Part shown: positions 41,237 through 52,072 of the stretch, piece after piece | Layout of the letters: every line of letters begins with the position of its first letter | How positions within the stretch are numbered: the first letter of the stretch is position 1 | Assembly: GCA_907163345.1 (NCBI GenBank) | Contig: CAJQUN010001198.1 | Location: 1 to 64,000, forward strand | From: Haberlea rhodopensis | Lineage: Eukaryota; Streptophyta; Magnoliopsida; Lamiales; Gesneriaceae | Reading direction: 5' to 3' | DNA length: 64,000 bases | Notes under the pieces: generated by a model | What the model saw: the letters and a program-made list of their open reading frames with translations, nothing else | The model's database searches: none | What the model was told of the DNA's origin: nothing | Made by a program: the position numbers and the translations under genes

Positions 41237-42920
41237 TGATCGCTTTTATTTTAAACAATTAATTCCAATCTAGCGATTTTAGACCGCAAGTGCACGGTGT
41301 CAAGTTTTAGTATAGATAGGAAGATACGGATTGTCGAACCCACAAGGACTAACAAGCAAGTACCAAATAAGATGTCTTTTACCTATATTTAACCTACGAT
41401 AATCAATTAATAATTAAACTAAACTAAATTAAGCTACTATAATCCAACCAAAATAGTCGACGATCACGAGAAAAATCCAAAAGAAAGTATCAAGACAATT
41501 ATTCACCTAACCCAACTTTTACAATTCTTTTCTTCATACATCTCTAAGGTGACGGGTTTTTCGAATTTATTCAATATACTCTCTCGAGCTATATTAAGTC
41601 TAACATCAAATTGCAACTAGTAACTCTCGTTCACGTAATTAACAATTTAACATTGAATGAGATTTATGAAAACCACTAACTTTAGATTAAACAACCCAAA
41701 GCTATCACTCGTGTGTGATTTTATCTCTCGATCTCAATCTTTAACACACGGCATGAATTCTATATCGTATTATAATTTCATCTCTCGATCTCAATTATAA
41801 TAAAATATCATTCAAAGGTGATCAATCCTTCAAAAGCATTAAAACCAATAACACATGCTCATAGAAGATGTATGAAATCAATGAATCAATAATATTAAAG
41901 GAAAACAATGTTTAAGATATTTCTCAATCATCCAAAACACATAAAATCCAATAATAAATCAAAACAAATAATCGAAAAGTAAAAGCAAACTCCCAAGTCG
42001 ACTCCGTTCGTTGATTCTTGATCCTTCCTCGCTTCTTTCTCGATCGTGCTCTTCGATTATCTTGTTGGCTTGTTCCAATTCCTAGGATGAAGTGGTGATG
42101 GTGGATGAAGGTTGAATGGTAGAAGGATGGAGGTTGGATATGAAGTGAAGGAAAGGGGTGATGGACGTGAATTATATGGAAGGAGGCGTGAGAGTGGGGT
42201 TAGTGGAGAGTGATGGAGGTATGATTGAATTGAAGGAAAGGGGGGCTGAGATTTGGATGGTGAATGGGTGTATGGAGGTGTGGAGGTTATTCCTAGGGTT
42301 TAAAGTATGATTTGGGTTGAAATTATGGTGTATAATATATAGGGGAAAGAATTATGGACTTTCCTCTTGCATCCAAACTCTACAAGGAAGGTATTTTAAT
42401 GAAAATTGCTCGTCCCGATCGATCCGAAAGAAGAGCCGATCGATCGAGCCTTCCAGTAAGATTTTCGTGGCTTTTTCTGCCCGTCTCGATCGATCGGAAA
42501 TTCTGCTCGATCGATCGGAAATCACAGTAAGTTTCTTCGCCTCTTTCAGCTTCTGGCGAGTTTCGTATTTTGGCCGTAACTTTCTCATACGAACTCCGAA
42601 TTTGATGAATCAGCTGTCCACGCGAAGATAAGAGAAAGTTCTACAACGTTTATATGGACCACATTTCCACAAGATGGCTCGAACATATAGTAATTTGAGG
42701 AGAAATGAGCAACATGTGTCTTGGATTCTGGTTTCTTCCTCTTTTCTTCAACTTTATTCATTTTTTCATCTTTTTAGCTTGAATTCTTCCCCTTTTATGA
42801 ATTTCAACATTGATTCCTGAAATATAGAAATATATACCATAAAACGTAAAATAATTCAAGAATCAACACGAAAACATATACAAATCATAGCATAAAAATG
42901 CGTAATAATCAACCCTATCA
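41237..42920 (-). repeat. 5' LTR of the gag-only element
   Basis: 1684 bp, nearly the same as 36851-38532; small differences such as an AGAGTGGGG versus AGATGGTG change near 42192 make the length 2 bp greater. Confidence 0.92.
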
Positions 42921-42925
42921 TTTAC

Positions 42926-44403
42926 ATATAGGCGGCATAGGATAACCTCGCTTCAATGGACATGCGGGACTCCCACCCCTCGCCTCTCATTGAGCGGCAA
43001 ATACCCTTTCCTCGCCCTATATGATAACCACGCTCAAATGTGACATGCGGCGCTCCCACCCCTCGCTTCACATTTAGCGGAACCAAACCAAATAGCGGCA
43101 AGCATTAAAATCATCAAGGGATGACCACGACTCATGGGATGTGCACCAATAATCATATGCATCTATAAACATCATGCATAACATGTATTTGCATCCACAA
43201 TGCAATACCACATATATACTTGCATCCACAATGCATAAACAATGAGTATATAAGATACATGTACCGTTGGGGTGCCCGTACGTCCACTACGTACCTTTCC
43301 AAAAGTGGAATTGATCTGGCTTCAGTTCCTCGGTTGCGTTGCTACCTGGGATGGTTCTACACAATCACACAACCCCATATTAGAAGCCAAATAATAGCCA
43401 AATACCAAAAATTTGACAAAATAAATCATTTCTCAAAAATCCACAGGCGGCGATCGATCGCTTCCCTCAGGCGATCGGTCGCCTCAAAATTCTCACTGCG
43501 GCGATCGGTCGCCCCAAACATGGCGATCGATCGCCATTCCTTTGATTTGGCTACTGCCTCTCGGCGATCGGTCGCCTCATTTTAGGCGATCGATCGCCTA
43601 ACCCGCTAAAAGCCTACTGTCTCTTGGCGATCGGTCGCCTCTTTTCAGGCGATCGATCGCCTCGCACAGACATGCGTTTTTCACCATTTTTGCTCCCAAA
43701 ATTTCTTCCAATCCATACCAACACTTAACCAAACAAACAAACAACATCTAAACAACATAAACCACCAAAATATACTTCAAAACAAGTATAAATCCAACAT
43801 ATAACCAAACCCACAACAACCCAACAAAAACCCATTTTAAAACCATCCAAAATCATACTAAACTCAAACCAAACCTTACAAAATTAACCATGAGGTATCC
43901 ATACCTCTTGGGTACCTCAAATCACCCAACAATCTCCACAAAACAAGATTTTGCAAGGACTTCTCTTCTCCCCAAAGCTCAAGCTCGAAAATGAAGGAAG
44001 AAGGGTTTGTGGATTTGATTTTGGTAAAGTGTGGGTGTTGGTAAAGGTGGGGGTTATAAGGGTATAAAAGGGGATTGGGTTTAATTAAAAAAATGCAATC
44101 CACAACCCATGGTGTATAAAACACCCCAACATGATATTTTCCAAAGCATTATACCAAATGCACCAAAATATCAATTAAACACATGATTTCTAATTAATTG
44201 CTAACCAAGGCAAATAAATCATGCTTCCAACCATAATTCCCAACATGCTCAACATGCACCCTGAAATGCTATCCCGGGTCACTCTAACATGTGACTAAGC
44301 ATTTCCACATAATAATTCCAACACATAATTAATTACCACATACTTAATCATATAAACACAATTAATGCACCAAATTGCAATTAATCATTTCGGGGATATC
44401 ACA
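42926..44403 (-). repeat. 5' LTR of the Gypsy element, U3-side part
   Basis: Second half of the split LTR, ending at AATTT (44404-44408). Includes copies of the GTACGT hairpin (43273-43289) and the palindrome cluster (43446-43662). Confidence 0.92.
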
Positions 44404-47400
44404 AATTTCACTGTTACACACGTTTTTTTTATTTTTTTTGATAAATTTCAATTTCGTGCGAATATTCGATTATGTGTCTTGAATACATCATTTTCTTGGT
44501 TGGAAGAAGTTTTTGAGTAATTTTCACAGCTGTTGACATTTTTTATTTTTTGACAAATTTCGACTTTTTGTGAATATTCAAGTATATGTCTTCGTAAACC
44601 AATACAATTTTGTGGAATTTTAAAACCTAGTCATGATATATAATTTTCTTTGTTGGAAGAAGGTTTTGATAAATTTTCACAAATTCATAAGTTTTTTGAT
44701 TTTTTGATAAATAGCTGTTGAATATATCATTTTCTTGGTTCGAAGAAGTTTTTGAGTAGTTTTCACAGTTAATGACGTTTTTATTTTATGATAAATTTTG
44801 ATTTTATGCGAATATTCGAGTATATGTCTTCGTAAACCAATTCAATTTGTGGAGTTATACATCAAGTCTTGAGTACATTTTCTTTGTTGAATGAATGTTT
44901 TGAGAAATTTTTACAAATTACATATGTTTTTTTAATTTTTTTGATAAATTTTGATAACGAGCGAATATTCGACAATGTGTCATGGATAGATCGTTTTATT
45001 TGTTGGAAGAATTTTTGAGCAATTTTCCCCGTTACGGAAGTTTTTTTTTTTGATAAATTTTGATTTTGTGCTAATATTTGAATATGTTTCCTGAATACAT
45101 CATTTTCTTGGTTGGCAGAAGTTTTTGAGAAATTTCAGAGTTACAGACATTTTTTATTTTTTGATAAATTTTGATTTTGTGCAAATATTCGAGTATATGT
45201 GTTCGTAAACCAATTTTGGAATATAACATCTACATCATTTTCTTTGTTGGAAGAATGTTTTGGGAAATTTTTATAAATTACATAAGTTTTTTGATTTTTT
45301 GATATATTTCGATTACGTGCGAATATTTGAATAGGTGTAATGAATACATTATTTGTTGGTTGGAAGAAGTTTGGTGAGCAATTTTCACAGTTACGGAAAT
45401 TTTTTTTGATAAATTTTGATTTCATGCGAATATTTGAATACGTTTCATGAATACATCATTTCTTGGTTGGAAGAAGTGTTTGAGCAATTTTCATAGTTAC
45501 GGGTGTTTTTTTAAATTTCAATTATGTACTAATATTCGAGTATGTATCTTGAATACATCATTTTCTTGGTTGGAATAAGTTTTGGAGTAATTTCAGTTAC
45601 GTAAGTCTTTTATTTTCTGACAATTTTTGATTTTGTCCAAAAATATTCGGGTATGTAAACCAATTCAATTTGTTTAAATTTAACACCAAGTCATGAGTAC
45701 ATCATTTTCTTGGTTGGAAGAAGGTTTTGGAAAATGTTCACAATATTCGAGTATGCGTCTTGAACACATCATTTTCACAGTTACGGACGTTTTTTTTATT
45801 TTTCTATCAAATTCGATTTGGTCTGAATATTCGAGTATGTGTCTTGAATACATCATTTTCTTGGTTGGAAAAATGTTTTTAGCCATTTTCACAGTTACGA
45901 ACGTTTTTTTATTGTTTCATAAATTTCGATTTTGTGCAAATATTAGAGTATATGTCTTCGTAAACAAATTCAATTTGTGGAATTATAACATCAAGTCATG
46001 AGTACATCATTTTCTTTGTTGAAAGAAGGTTTTGAGAAATTTTCAGAAATTAGATATGTTTTCTGATTTTTGATAAATTTTCACAAATTAGATATGTTTT
46101 CTGATTTTTTGATAAATTTTCACAAATTAGATTTTTTTCTGATTTTTTGATAAATTTTGATTACTTGCTAATATTCTAGTATGTGTCTTTAATACATCAT
46201 TTTTCATGGTTGGAAGAAGTTTTGAGAAATTTTAACAGTTACGGGCGTTTTTTTTTTAATAAATTCGATTTCGTGCAAATATTCGTGTATATGTCTTGAA
46301 TACGTCATTTTCTTGGTTAGAAGAAATTTTTTAGCCATTTTCACCGTAACAAACATTTTTTTATTTTTTGATAAATTTCGATTTTGTGCAAATATTCGAG
46401 TATAAGTCTTCGTAAACCAATTCAATTTGTGGAGTTATAACATCAAGTCTTGAGTACATTTTCTTTGTTGAACGAAGGTTTTGAGAAATTTTTACAAATT
46501 ACATAAGTTTTTTGATGTTTTGATAAATTTCGATTACGTGAGAATATTCGAGTATGTGTCTTGAATATATCATTTTCTCGGTTTGAAGAAGTTTTTGAGT
46601 AATTTTCGCAGTTAAGGACGTTTTTTAATTTTTTGATAAATTTTGATTTTGTGCGAATATTCGAGTATATGTTTTCGTAAACCAATTCAATCTGTGGGAT
46701 TTTAATATAAAGTGTTGAGTACATCATTTTCTTGGTTGGAAGAAGTTTTTGAGAAATTTCATAGTTGCGGAAATTTTTTTATCTTTTGATAAATTTCAGG
46801 TTCATGCAAATATTTGAATATGTTTATGAATACAATTTTCATGGTTGGAAGAAGCTTTTGAGCAATTTTTATAGTTACAGATGTTTTTTATTTTTTGATT
46901 TCCTGCGAATATTCGAGTTATATGTCTTCATAAACCAATTCAATTTGTGGAATTTTCACATCAAGTCATGAGTATATCATTTTCTTGGATGGAAGAAGGT
47001 TTTGAGAAATTTTCACAAAATTCATAAGTTTTCTTATTTTTTGATAAATTTTGATTTCGTGCAAATATTCGAGTATGTCTCTTGAATATATCATTTTCTT
47101 GGTTGGAAGAAGTTTTTGAGTATTTTTCGTAGTTAATGACGTTTTTTTTTATTTTTTGATAAATTTCGATTTATTGCGAATATTCGAGTATATGTCTTCG
47201 TAAACTAATTAAATTTGTGAAATTTTAACATCAATTCTTTACATCAATTTCTTGGTTGGAAGAAGTTTTTGAGAAATTTTCACAGTTACAGAAGTTTTTT
47301 TATTTTTTGATAAATTTCGAGTTCGTACAAATATTTGAATATGTTTAAATATACATATTTTCCTTTGTTGGAAGAAGTTTTTGAGCAATTTCATAGTTAC

Positions 47401-48537
47401 ATATGTTTTTTTATTTTTCGATTTCATGCGAAATTCGAGTATACGTCTCTGTAAACCAATTCAATTTGTGATATTTTAAAACCAAGTCATGAGTATATCA
47501 TTTTCTCTATTGGAAGAAGGTTTTGAGAATTTTTCCCAAAATTCATAAGTTTTTTGATTTTTTGATAAATTTGGATTTCGTTGTAATATTCGAGTATGTC
47601 TGTTGAATATATCGTTTTTTGGTTGGAAGAAGTTTTTGAGTAAGTTTCACAGCTAAGGACATTTTTTATTTCATGATAAATTTCGATTTTGTGCAAATAT
47701 TCGAGTATATGTCTTCGTAAACCAATTCAATTCGTGGAATTTTATCATCAAGTCTGGAGTACATTATTTACTCGGTTGGAAGATGGTTGAAAATTTTCAC
47801 AAGTTACATATGTTTTTTGATTTTTTGATAAATTTTGATTACGTGCGAGAATTCGAGAATGTGTCATGAATACATCATTTTATCTGTTGGAAGAATTTTT
47901 GAGCAATTTTCACAGTTACGGAAGTTTTTTTATTTTTTGATAAATTTCGATTTTGTGCGAATATTTGAATACGTTTCATGAATACATCATTTAATTTGTT
48001 GGAAGAAGGTTTTGAGAAATTTTCACGAATTACATAAGTTTTTTGGTTTTTTGATAAATTTCGATTACGTGCGAATATTTGAATATGTGTCATGAATACA
48101 TATTTTTTTGGTTGGAAGAAGTTTTGTGAGCAATTTTCACAGTTACGGATGTTTTTTTATTTTCATTTTCGTACTAATATTCGAGTATGTATCTTGAATA
48201 CATCATTTTCTTGGTTTGAAGTAGTTTTTGAGTAATTTCAGTTACGAAAGTTTTTTATTTTTTGACAAATTTTGATTTTGTGCAAATATTCGGGTATGTA
48301 AACCAATTCAATTTGTGTAATTTTAACATCAAGTCATGAGTACATCATTTTCTTGGTTGGAAGAAGGTTTTGAGAAATGTCACAATATTCGAGTATGTGT
48401 CTTGAATACATCATTTTCATAGTTGGAAGAGGTTTTGAGAAATTTTCACAGTTACGGGTGTTTTTTTTTATATGAAATTTGATTTGTTGTGAATATTCAA
48501 GTATGTGTCTTGAATACATCATTTACTGTAAGTTTCT
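44404..48537. repeat. AT-rich satellite array, copy A of the duplicated block
   Basis: At 46391-47430 the CGAATATTCG-like sites are spaced alternately 152, 113, 153, 99, 156, 115, 160 and 91 bp, so long and short monomers alternate as a dimer of about 260 bp. Elsewhere runs of short monomers occur. No credible gene. Confidence 0.9.
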
Positions 48538-48610
48538 TTTAGATTTATTTCAAGATTTATGTCTGTAGTTTGTGTTGTGAACGTTCATACTGCCTAGGTG
48601 TTTGTATTTG

Positions 48611-48648
48611 CGTTGGTCAGCCTTGAAATCCGTTGGTCATCCTTGAAA
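48611..48648 (+). repeat. 20-bp direct repeat upstream of the movement protein
   Basis: CGTTGGTCAGCCTTGAAA (48611) and CGTTGGTCATCCTTGAAA (48631), one change apart, 73 nt before the ATG. Same at 60135 and 60155 in copy B. Confidence 0.8.
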
Positions 48649-48720
48649 GCTGAATAGCTGGCGTTAGGTGGTCCCGCTATAAACATTTAACCCAGTAGAA
48701 AACAGGATTGAGATAAAATT

Positions 48721-49881
48721 ATGGAAAGATTTTCAAGATCTATGTCGAGGAGATCTTTTAATGAAGCTATTAGTAGTAGTATATATAATAGTAGAAATAA
48801 CAAAGAAATAATTATAAATGAAAATTTTGAAAAAAGTTTAAATAATTGGTCTATTCCTACTTCTTCTTCATCTAGTATATATAGATCTAAATGTAGTTTT
48901 AATTTTAATTGTGATTATGTTATTAAAACAGCTGAAGATGCTATTCCTTTATCAGAAGGATTTAGTAGCTCCAATATTTTAAATGAAAGGTTGTTAAATC
49001 AACACCTCCAAAATTATAAATTCCTTCACTTAGGAATGGTTCAAGTTGCTTTAAAACCTGCAACTAGATTAGGTCTCAATACTTCGATTCTCTTAAGTGT
49101 TAGAGATAAAAGACACAATAAGTTTCATGATTCCTTATTAAGAATAATTGAATCTAGTTTATGTGATGGTCCGATTCACTTTTCATGTTATCCAAATTTT
49201 ACTTTGTCATTAAATGACCCAACAATTATGTATGCTTTAACACTAGATATTAAATCAGAAGGATTTGATATGATGCAAGGTGCAACAAATGTAATTCTAA
49301 TTTATAGAATTCATTATAAAGTTATGAACACAACTTTCCCAAGAATTAGGAATATTCCTAATTTACCTAAAGGAGAAACAACTTTATTTTTAACAAATAT
49401 TGCTAAAAGCAATATGGTTATTCCAAAAACAATCTCTTGGAATCAGGTTAAGTTACCTGAGACATGGGTTTTAGAAAAAGCTTCGGAACCAAAGAAAAAA
49501 GAAAATTCGGTTTTCGAAGAAATTCTAGAATACCCAGACGGAGATGTGGAAATAAGATTTTTAAAAGATAGAGTTACTCGCTTAAGTATAAGTTCTTCAA
49601 ATCACTTAAGCTTAGGAAGTATTTCTAATAGAAGAAATTTTGAGTTAGAACCTACAATAATAGGTCTTAAAATTAATGATGAAGGAGTTAGTCAACCAAC
49701 ATATAAAGTTCGAATTCCTTCAACAATTAATCCTAACTCACCAACAGCTTCCGATATGGGTTATGATCCCGATCCAAGTGTTTATAATATAAGCGCTTTA
49801 ACAAAAGATTTAGATTTTCCTTTTGACGGAGAAGTTAAAGAATCATTTTATTCTTTAGATAATTATCCCAAGCGAAAATGA
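48721..49881 (+). CDS. pararetrovirus movement protein, intact frame (copy A)
   Basis: 386 aa from the ATG at 48721. The Ser-rich N-terminus (1-60) is followed by the 30K-superfamily movement-protein core at about residues 100-205 (viral_MP type), then a charged linker and a C-terminal acidic part. In related viruses the protein enlarges plasmodesmata for cell-to-cell spread and is usually part of a larger product. The frame is uninterrupted here, but the element is incomplete and nothing shows expression. Family assignment is by pattern recognition of the core. Confidence 0.85.
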   Translation: MERFSRSMSRRSFNEAISSSIYNSRNNKEIIINENFEKSLNNWSIPTSSSSSIYRSKCSFNFNCDYVIKTAEDAIPLSEGFSSSNILNERLLNQHLQNYKFLHLGMVQVALKPATRLGLNTSILLSVRDKRHNKFHDSLLRIIESSLCDGPIHFSCYPNFTLSLNDPTIMYALTLDIKSEGFDMMQGATNVILIYRIHYKVMNTTFPRIRNIPNLPKGETTLFLTNIAKSNMVIPKTISWNQVKLPETWVLEKASEPKKKENSVFEEILEYPDGDVEIRFLKDRVTRLSISSSNHLSLGSISNRRNFELEPTIIGLKINDEGVSQPTYKVRIPSTINPNSPTASDMGYDPDPSVYNISALTKDLDFPFDGEVKESFYSLDNYPKRK

Positions 49882-50113
49882 TTTTTCTTAAAAGAATAAA
49901 AATCACAATTAATGTGGTTTAAAAAATATAAATATTTTTTACAAAAAGGTAGACTTCTCTCATTTTATTGAAAGAATCTATAAACTCCAAATGAAAAAAT
50001 TTCCTAATTTTGAAACTTAATTATCACCCGTAGATTCTATTTATCAAGATTTTATATCAAAGAATGGGAACGGTGATACGAAGCATCCTGAACAAAATCT
50101 TACAATCAAGATT

Positions 50114-51297
50114 ATGGACAAAGAAATTATGGCTTCGCCATATAAAAAGACTTCTAATGTAGAAGTTATTGCTGAACAAAATAATTTTATCAATTTAGCC
50201 CTAAAAGCAATTGGAAAACAGCTAACTAGGGTTGAACAGAAGATTTCTAATAAAGAGATTGTTCAAGATAGTTTTACAGAGGATAAAATTCTTTTTAAAA
50301 CTAGAAATGAAAAACCTGATCTTAAAACAGGAATTAGTTCAGACATAATGGAAGAACTAGTCAAAAGATTACAAAAAGTTGGAATTAGTGAAAAGTCTAC
50401 TGCTCCTTTGAAAAGAGAAGTAGAGACAGAGATAGAAAGCACTAAGAAGATAACAGTTCCTCACCTGAAGATCAAAATAATTTTGATGAAAACATTACCG
50501 ACTTAGAGACAAAGCTCTTAAAAGAACAAGAGGTTGAAAATCAACCAAGTAATCAAGTAAATAAAATTACTTCTTTCAAACAAGAACTTCCTTTAAAAAG
50601 TAACGTTCCACAGTATGGCTGAATATCAAGTTAGAACCATATTACAATATATGGCTATGTTTGCTACAACAGCTAGAATTAAGGGTACAACTGATAGAGA
50701 AATTTCCTTAACAATAACTGCTGGATTTACTGGCCAACCAAAAGGTTGGTGGGATTTCAGTCTCTCTGAAGAGGCTATAACACAAATTATTAATTCTGTA
50801 AAAACAGAACTCAATAATAATATTCATACCCAATTCGCCAACAGAGTATATGCTCTAATTTACACCATGGCAAAACATTTTTTAGGAAAGACTGTTCACA
50901 ACTTGAAAATACTCAAGAACAATTAATCCGTTTAAAGTGTCCGACTTTGTCACATTTTAAATGGTACAAAGCTGTTTTCTTCTCCAAAATCTTTACAAGA
51001 GAAGATTGTAATCTTAACTTCTGGAAAGAAAAATTCTTATCTGGATTACCTTATTTATTCTCCGAAAGATTAAAGGAAAGATTAAAAGGAGAAAACATGG
51101 GAAATATTCCATGGGAACAATATACTTATGGAGTTCTTACTTCATAAGTAATAAGAAGGAATCTCTTTCTGTAATGAATTAAGACTTCATAAACAGATTA
51201 AAAGAGAAAAATCTTCAGGCAAAAGAGACTTAGGAGATTTTTGTGAACAAATTGGTTTCACACCTCTAAACGAAAAAATTGACGAAAACATTCTTGA
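50114..51297 (+). pseudogene. pararetrovirus capsid-like region, broken (copy A)
   Basis: Frames at 50114-50506, 50615-50926 and 50947-51147 are pieces of one decayed coding region. The first matches the pre-capsid linker of petuvirus-like polyproteins; the second and third carry the capsid core with a Gly-Trp-Trp-Asp motif and a conserved Trp/Phe-rich stretch. Copy A also has a 2-bp deletion near 51155 relative to copy B. The zinc knuckle expected further on is missing, because the sequence is cut at 51297. The region 49882-50113 between the genes is related but without an open frame. Confidence 0.75.
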
Positions 51298-52072
51298 TAC
51301 GACCCTCGAGATTCAATGACACACGAGAATAGTATTTCAAACTCTTGTTTTGCCAAGGACTTAAAAATCAAGCAAAAGACTCGGAATTCACAAATAAAAA
51401 CGATTTATTGATCCAACACAAAACGACTCAACTAACAAAATGAACCCCTACCGGTTGTTTATCCAAGCAAGAACCTCGGTATATGATTCGAACCTCGACC
51501 CGTTGTCTACAATTGAGACAAGAACCTTGGTATGTAAAATCGCTCCTCGACCCATCGCTTAACACGAAGCAAGAAACAATGGTTTCAACAAGCACCTTGA
51601 CCCACTACTTAGGAAAGTAGGAACCTCGATATCAACATGACGCACCTCGACCCACTACTTAGAAAAGTAGGAACCTTGATATCAAATGACGAACGCCACA
51701 AGGAATACTCCTTGATAAGTTCCAAGAATGGGATCACTTGGATCCATGAGAGAAAACTCTCCACAAGGCAAAGAACCACGTTTTTTTGGATGAATGTTGT
51801 TGTATATCCATTAAAATGATTGAATACAAATATTTATAGGACTCATTGACTTTCCATGACCAAATGTGCTCATAACAAGCTCAATACAATCTTTTTCTTA
51901 GCCCATCTAGACATAATTCGAAAATAACATTAACAACTTAAATAAAAGTCTACTAATATCTTATTGATTTCAAACTAGCCCAATCACTAAATATGAATAC
52001 AATGATGTTCCATAACATTATGTAGAATCAATGCTCTTGATTTTGGACTTGTATGTCTATTTGAAGCTCTTC
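51298..52072 (-). repeat. LTR fragment of the small-element family, cut at the duplication junction
   Basis: Reverse complement of the LTR at 24482-25210, with the duplicated CCCACTACTTAGGAAAGTAGG block (51602-51680). In copy B the same LTR continues to 63611. Here it ends at CTCTTC (52067-52072) and joins Gypsy protease sequence. Confidence 0.88.

Larger units (their letters stand above)
36851..42920 (-). mobile_element. gag-only LTR element (TR-GAG-like), tRNA-Asp primed
   Basis: 6070 bp with target duplication TTTAC (36846-36850, 42921-42925) in the Gypsy 5' LTR. LTRs are 1682 bp (36851-38532) and 1684 bp (41237-42920), TGATAGGG...GCGATCA in element sense, with a few differences. A tRNA-Asp type primer site and a polypurine tract fix the minus strand. 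A gag-like ORF is the only coding region; no protease, RT or integrase. Absent from the second copy of the duplicated block, so it inserted after the duplication. Confidence 0.92.
29427..44403 (-). mobile_element. chromovirus-type Ty3/Gypsy retrotransposon, interrupted by a gag-only element
   Basis: Flanked by AATTT (29422-29426 and 44404-44408), so inserted in the satellite. Minus-strand order: 5' LTR (44403-42926 plus 36850-36273), tRNA-iMet site, gag-protease-RT, RNase H-integrase-chromodomain, polypurine tract, 3' LTR 31478-29427. RT before integrase marks Ty3/Gypsy; the chromodomain-like C-terminus marks a chromovirus (Tekay/Del-like, inferred). One frameshift and one stop in pol make it defective. 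LTR lengths are 2052 and 2056 bp with few differences. Confidence 0.94.
48538..51297 (+). mobile_element. endogenous pararetrovirus fragment (Caulimoviridae, petuvirus/florendovirus-like), copy A
   Basis: Runs from a non-coding leader through a movement protein into the capsid-like region and is cut off by an LTR at 51298. No protease, RT or RNase H is present in the window; the rest may lie beyond the LTR element to the right, which was inserted here. The AT-rich codon use differs from the Gypsy and Copia genes. Assigned to the family by the movement-protein core and the order movement protein then capsid. Confidence 0.82.
34471..52072. repeat. tandem segmental duplication, copy A
   Basis: Holds Gypsy gag/protease, 5' LTR, satellite, pararetrovirus fragment and LTR fragment; its left boundary is CTCTTC (34471-34476). 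Without the gag-only element and its target duplication it matches copy B at a constant offset of ~11521-11527 bp. Confidence 0.92.

Noticed and set aside
48538..51297. A functional virus
   Set aside because: Capsid-like region broken, polymerase absent, ends cut by an LTR insertion.
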